Source of the DNA: CAYMEV01 sp964431655 [NCBI: uncultured bacterium]
GTDB lineage: Bacteria; CAYMEV01
Reading direction: 5' to 3'
DNA: 9,394 nucleotides
NCBI GenBank assembly: GCA_964431655.1
Contig: CAYSKJ010000130.1
Location: forward strand, 1 to 9,394
Both the position numbers and the translations under genes were made by a program. This document shows positions 7,239 to 9,394 of this stretch, piece by piece (within the stretch, counting starts at the first letter, position 1; each line of letters begins with the position of its first letter). The notes under the pieces are model-generated. The model searched no databases. It was not told the origin of the DNA and saw only the letters and a list, made by a program, of their open reading frames with translations.

Positions 7239-7271
7239 CTGAAGCAAAAGGGACGGTTCTTTTTGCTTCAC
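7239..7271 (+). repeat. 33-bp palindromic-ended interspersed repeat, copy 2
   Basis: This is identical to copy 1 except for C instead of G at the first base, and lies in the same orientation. The spacer between the copies (7206-7238) is also 33 bp and is unrelated to the repeat. It lies about 90 bp before the catalase start, upstream of the AT-rich promoter region. Confidence 0.85.
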
Positions 7272-7349
7272 TCAAATTATGAAACATATCTATTAGTAAG
7301 AAGAATTATGTAATCAAATAAAATTTTATGATATATATTATGAATGAAT
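7272..7349 (+). promoter_or_regulatory. AT-rich leader and likely promoter region of the catalase gene
   Basis: This stretch is far richer in A+T than its surroundings. ATTATG occurs three times (7276-7281, 7305-7310, 7337-7342), and the second forms the near-palindrome ATTATGTAAT (7305-7314). A weak promoter can be read as TTATGT (7306-7311) and TGATAT (7329-7334) with 17 bp between. Catalase genes are often controlled by PerR or OxyR. An AT-rich near-palindrome could be an operator, but it does not match the PerR box (TTATAATnATTATAA) well. Confidence 0.35.
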
Positions 7350-7357
7350 AAAGGAGG
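7350..7357 (+). promoter_or_regulatory. Strong ribosome binding site of katA
   Basis: AAAGGAGG, continuing as TGG, ends 6 bp before the ATG at 7364. This is close to a perfect match to the 16S rRNA 3' end. It fixes the catalase start and suggests high translation. Confidence 0.8.
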
Positions 7358-7363
7358 TGGAAT

Positions 7364-8815
7364 ATGGATAAGAAAAAGCTTACGAGGATTACAGGAGCGC
7401 CGGTTCCTGATAATCAGAATGTAGAAACTGCCGGAAAAAGAGGGCCCATGCTGCTTCAGGATGCCTGGTTTATTGAAAAGCTTGCTCATTTTGACAGGGA
7501 AGTTATTCCGGAAAGAAGGATGCATGCAAAGGGTTCGGGTGCCTTCGGACATTTTACCGTTACCCATGACATCACAAAATACACTAGGGCAAAGATCTTT
7601 TCCCAGGTCGGGAAAAAAACAGAGGTTTTTGTACGCTTTTCAACCGTGGCTGGTGAAAGGGGAGCAGCAGACGCTGAAAGGGATATAAGAGGTTTTGCCA
7701 TGAAGTTTTACACCGAGGAGGGTAACTGGGACCTTGTGGGGAATAATACTCCGGTATTTTTCCTGAGAGATGCTCTGAAATTTCCGGATTTGAACCATGC
7801 CATAAAGAGAGATCCACGTACAAATATGAGAAGCGCTAAAAACAACTGGGATTTCTGGACATCTTTGCCTGAAGCTCTCCATCAGGTGACCATCACCATG
7901 AGTGACAGGGGCATACCCTATTCATACAGGCATATGAACGGATATGGCTGTCATACTTTTGCCATGATAAACAGCAGTAACGAGAGGGTATGGGTTAAAT
8001 TTCATCTGAAAACCCAGCAGGGCATAAAGAATCTAACGGACCAGGAGGCTGAGCATATTGTTTCCACTGACAGGGAAAGCCATCAGAGAGACCTTTATGA
8101 ATCCATCGAAAAAAAGGATTATCCGCGCTGGACCATGTATATACAGGTCATGCAGGAAGAAGAAGCCCTAAAGGTTCCCTTTAATCCCTTTGATGTAACC
8201 CGGGTATGGCCCCATGGGAAATACCCTCTTCATGAGGTAGGCGTTCTGGAGTTAAACCGGAATCCTGAAAATTATTTTTCCGATGTAGAGCAGGCTGCCT
8301 TCAACCCTGCCAATATTGTTCCGGGTATCGGATTTTCACCGGACAAGATGCTGCAGGCACGTCTTTTCAGCTATGGCGATGCCCAGAGGTACAGACTCGG
8401 CGTAAACCATCACCTTATACCGGTTAATAAGCCCAGATGCCCTTATCATGCATACCATAGAGATGGTGCAATGAGGGTGGATGGAAATTACGGCAGTACT
8501 CTTGGTTATGAACCGAACAGCTATGGAGAATGGCAGGAACAGCCGGATTTCTCAGAGCCTCCCCTTCCCCTGGAAGGATCAGCAGGACGCTGGAGTCACA
8601 GGGAAGACGATGATTATTATTCTCAGCCCAGGGCGCTTTTCAATCTAATGAGTTCTGAACAGAAAAAGGTCCTTTTTGAGAATACTGCAAGGAATATGGG
8701 AGATGCGCCGAGGCATATAAAAATCAGGCATATCAAGAACTGCTTTAAGGCTGATGAGGCATATGGCAGGGGAGTAGCAGAAGCACTGGGTATACCTTTG
8801 AGTGAAGCAGAATAA
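7364..8815 (+). CDS. katA: Monofunctional heme catalase, small-subunit type
   Basis: This cytosolic enzyme dismutates H2O2 to water and O2 using heme b. The 483 residues fit the small-subunit clade, with no C-terminal flavodoxin-like domain. The catalytic distal histidine H54 lies in [14 protein letters not shown], the distal asparagine in [12 protein letters not shown] (127-128), and the proximal heme-ligand tyrosine Y337 in [48 protein letters not shown] is the typical heme-pocket and NADPH-region sequence, and the family C-terminus is intact. The start at 7364 has a near-perfect ribosome site. It is divergent from trkA and carries its own AT-rich leader. It is followed by a strong hairpin. 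It is a complete, apparently functional gene and suggests the organism meets oxygen at least at times. Confidence 0.97.
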   Translation: MDKKKLTRITGAPVPDNQNVETAGKRGPMLLQDAWFIEKLAHFDREVIPERRMHAKGSGAFGHFTVTHDITKYTRAKIFSQVGKKTEVFVRFSTVAGERGAADAERDIRGFAMKFYTEEGNWDLVGNNTPVFFLRDALKFPDLNHAIKRDPRTNMRSAKNNWDFWTSLPEALHQVTITMSDRGIPYSYRHMNGYGCHTFAMINSSNERVWVKFHLKTQQGIKNLTDQEAEHIVSTDRESHQRDLYESIEKKDYPRWTMYIQVMQEEEALKVPFNPFDVTRVWPHGKYPLHEVGVLELNRNPENYFSDVEQAAFNPANIVPGIGFSPDKMLQARLFSYGDAQRYRLGVNHHLIPVNKPRCPYHAYHRDGAMRVDGNYGSTLGYEPNSYGEWQEQPDFSEPPLPLEGSAGRWSHREDDDYYSQPRALFNLMSSEQKKVLFENTARNMGDAPRHIKIRHIKNCFKADEAYGRGVAEALGIPLSEAE

Positions 8816-8822
8816 TAGATAT

Positions 8823-8850
8823 GGACTGCGGCAGGTGACTGCCGCAGTCC
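8823..8850 (+). terminator. Hairpin after katA, probable terminator or attenuator
   Basis: A perfect 12-bp GC-rich stem (GGACTGCGGCAG with CTGCCGCAGTCC) closes on a GTGA loop 7 bp after the catalase stop. The following bases, TGTTTATC, are only a weak T-tract, so termination may be partial and let some transcripts continue into the next gene. Its ribosome site begins just 9 bp after the hairpin. Confidence 0.75.
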
Positions 8851-8858
8851 TGTTTATC

Positions 8859-8863
8859 GGAGG
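8859..8863 (+). promoter_or_regulatory. Ribosome binding site deciding the TTG start at 8870
   Basis: GGAGG stands 6 bp before TTG 8870. No ATG is available nearby in frame that would preserve the family N-terminus, so this site supports the unusual start codon. Confidence 0.7.
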
Positions 8864-8869
8864 TTCGTT

Positions 8870-9256
8870 TTGAAAAGGCTATTTTATCTAGTTATAGGGA
8901 TACTTTCACTGGGTATAGGAGGTGCGGGCATATTTCTGCCCCTGGTTCCTACCACTCCTTTTATCCTGCTTTCTGCAGGCTGTTTTTTTAAGAGCTCTGA
9001 GACACTCTATGCATGGATTATGAATCATCGGATACTTGGCTGTTATATAAGGTGCTACCGAGAGTACCGTGCTGTACCTGCAAGAACAAAGGCCTGGTCA
9101 ATTGCTGTTCTATGGATTACCCTTATCATCTCCATGACTGTAGTGAAGGTTTTCTGGTTATGTTTATTGCTGTCGGCTATAGGGCTCGCAGTTACAGCCC
9201 ATATTCTTCATTTCAATACCCTTAAGCCTGAGATGTTTGATGAATTGAATCAATAA
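8870..9256 (+). CDS. DUF454/YbaN-family inner-membrane protein
   Basis: This 128-residue integral membrane protein of the DUF454 (YbaN-like) family has no established biochemical role. The family signature is clear: LGIGGAGIFLPLVPTTPFILLSAGCFFKSS (14-43), followed by the helix LYAWIMNHRILGCYIRCYREYRAVP and a lysine-bearing turn (TKAWS). Membrane segments are likely at 3-24, 28-40 (shorter), 76-93 and 95-113. The length is normal. TTG is the start, with GGAGG 6 bp upstream. It follows katA in the same direction but is separated by a hairpin, so cotranscription is partial at best. The location does not prove a role in oxidative stress. Confidence 0.88.
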   Translation: MKRLFYLVIGILSLGIGGAGIFLPLVPTTPFILLSAGCFFKSSETLYAWIMNHRILGCYIRCYREYRAVPARTKAWSIAVLWITLIISMTVVKVFWLCLLLSAIGLAVTAHILHFNTLKPEMFDELNQ

Positions 9257-9330
9257 AATCCTTTGAGGCTGACAGGAATTAAGAATAGATTCCCTGGAAA
9301 GATAAACAGTTTACGGAAAAATACAAACAT

Positions 9331-9372
9331 AAAAATTAAGCGGACTTTGAAATTATTTGTAAGAGTCCTTAA
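9331..9372 (-). terminator. Possible minus-strand terminator near the window edge
   Basis: TTAAG...GGACT (9336-9346, with a 2-nt bulge) pairs with AGTCCTTAA (9364-9372) across a loop of about 17 nt. Read on the minus strand it is followed by TTTTT (9331-9335). That would suit the end of a gene entering from the right on the minus strand. The stem is AT-rich and bulged, so the call is weak. The rest of 9257-9379 holds no gene that I can see. Confidence 0.3.
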
Positions 9373-9379
9373 AGTAGGG

Positions 9380-9394
9380 GTGAAGCAAAAAGAA
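9380..9394 (-). repeat. 33-bp repeat, copy 3, inverted and cut by the window end
   Basis: GTGAAGCAAAAAGAA matches the reverse complement of copies 1 and 2 over all 15 bases available. The orientation is opposite to theirs. If it is a full copy, the next bases beyond the window should read CCGTCCC and then TTTTGCTTCAC. Confidence 0.75.

Noticed and set aside
7173-7271. CRISPR array suggested by 33-bp repeats and a 33-bp spacer
   Set aside because: There are only two units and no cas gene. The repeat is an almost complete palindrome, and another copy lies inverted over 2 kb away. This fits an interspersed extragenic repeat better.
7089-7271. 60-residue minus-strand reading frame with the repeated peptide KQKEPSLLL
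   Set aside because: The repeated peptide is simply the translation of the two DNA repeats, and the frame overlaps the start of trkA. There is no independent sign of coding.
7272-7349. PerR box upstream of katA
   Set aside because: The AT-rich near-palindrome does not follow the TTATAATnATTATAA pattern well enough to name the regulator.

Overview
The window comes from a bacterium with moderate-to-low GC, frequent ATA (Ile) and AGG/AGA (Arg) codons, clear Shine-Dalgarno sites, and GTG/TTG starts alongside ATG. No gene fixes the taxon. The codon habits and the ThiD2-ThiE fusion would suit a Desulfobacterota, Nitrospirota or Firmicutes-like anaerobe or microaerophile. That is a weak inference.

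Layout. (1) Positions 3-1040, plus strand: a thiamine-phosphate synthase (ThiE) with an N-terminal ThiD2 domain, probably the end of an operon that enters from the left. (2) Positions 1100-4223, plus strand: a sigma70-type promoter followed by three close-packed genes. These are an unrecognised membrane protein with an L7/L12-like N-terminus and a four-cysteine zinc ribbon, a metal-dependent amidohydrolase of the imidazolonepropionase/prolidase-like group, and a small protein with a possible PH-like fold. The last two overlap as ATGA. (3) Positions 4227-7122, minus strand: a Trk potassium-uptake locus, with trkA upstream and trkH translationally coupled to it (TTGA overlap). trkA is broken by a -1 frameshift at an A6 run, in the middle of its first RCK_C domain. 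Its operon converges on group 2 with only 3 bp between stop codons. (4) Positions 7164-7271: two near-identical 33-bp palindromic repeats separated by exactly 33 bp, in the divergent intergenic region. (5) Positions 7364-9256, plus strand: a complete small-subunit heme catalase, a strong hairpin, and a TTG-started DUF454/YbaN-type inner-membrane protein. (6) Positions 9257-9394: a possible minus-strand terminator and the first 15 bases of a third copy of the 33-bp repeat, in inverse orientation, cut by the window edge.

How the genes work together. TrkA (cytosolic, nucleotide-binding) gates TrkH (membrane K+ pore), so the trkA frameshift matters for the whole locus. The catalase removes H2O2; the DUF454 protein follows it but is separated by a hairpin. 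The katA-DUF454 segment is bracketed by inverted copies of the repeat, which may reflect how it arrived. Apart from the frameshift and the repeats, most of the window is ordinary housekeeping and accessory sequence. I found no convincing undescribed defence or mobile system.
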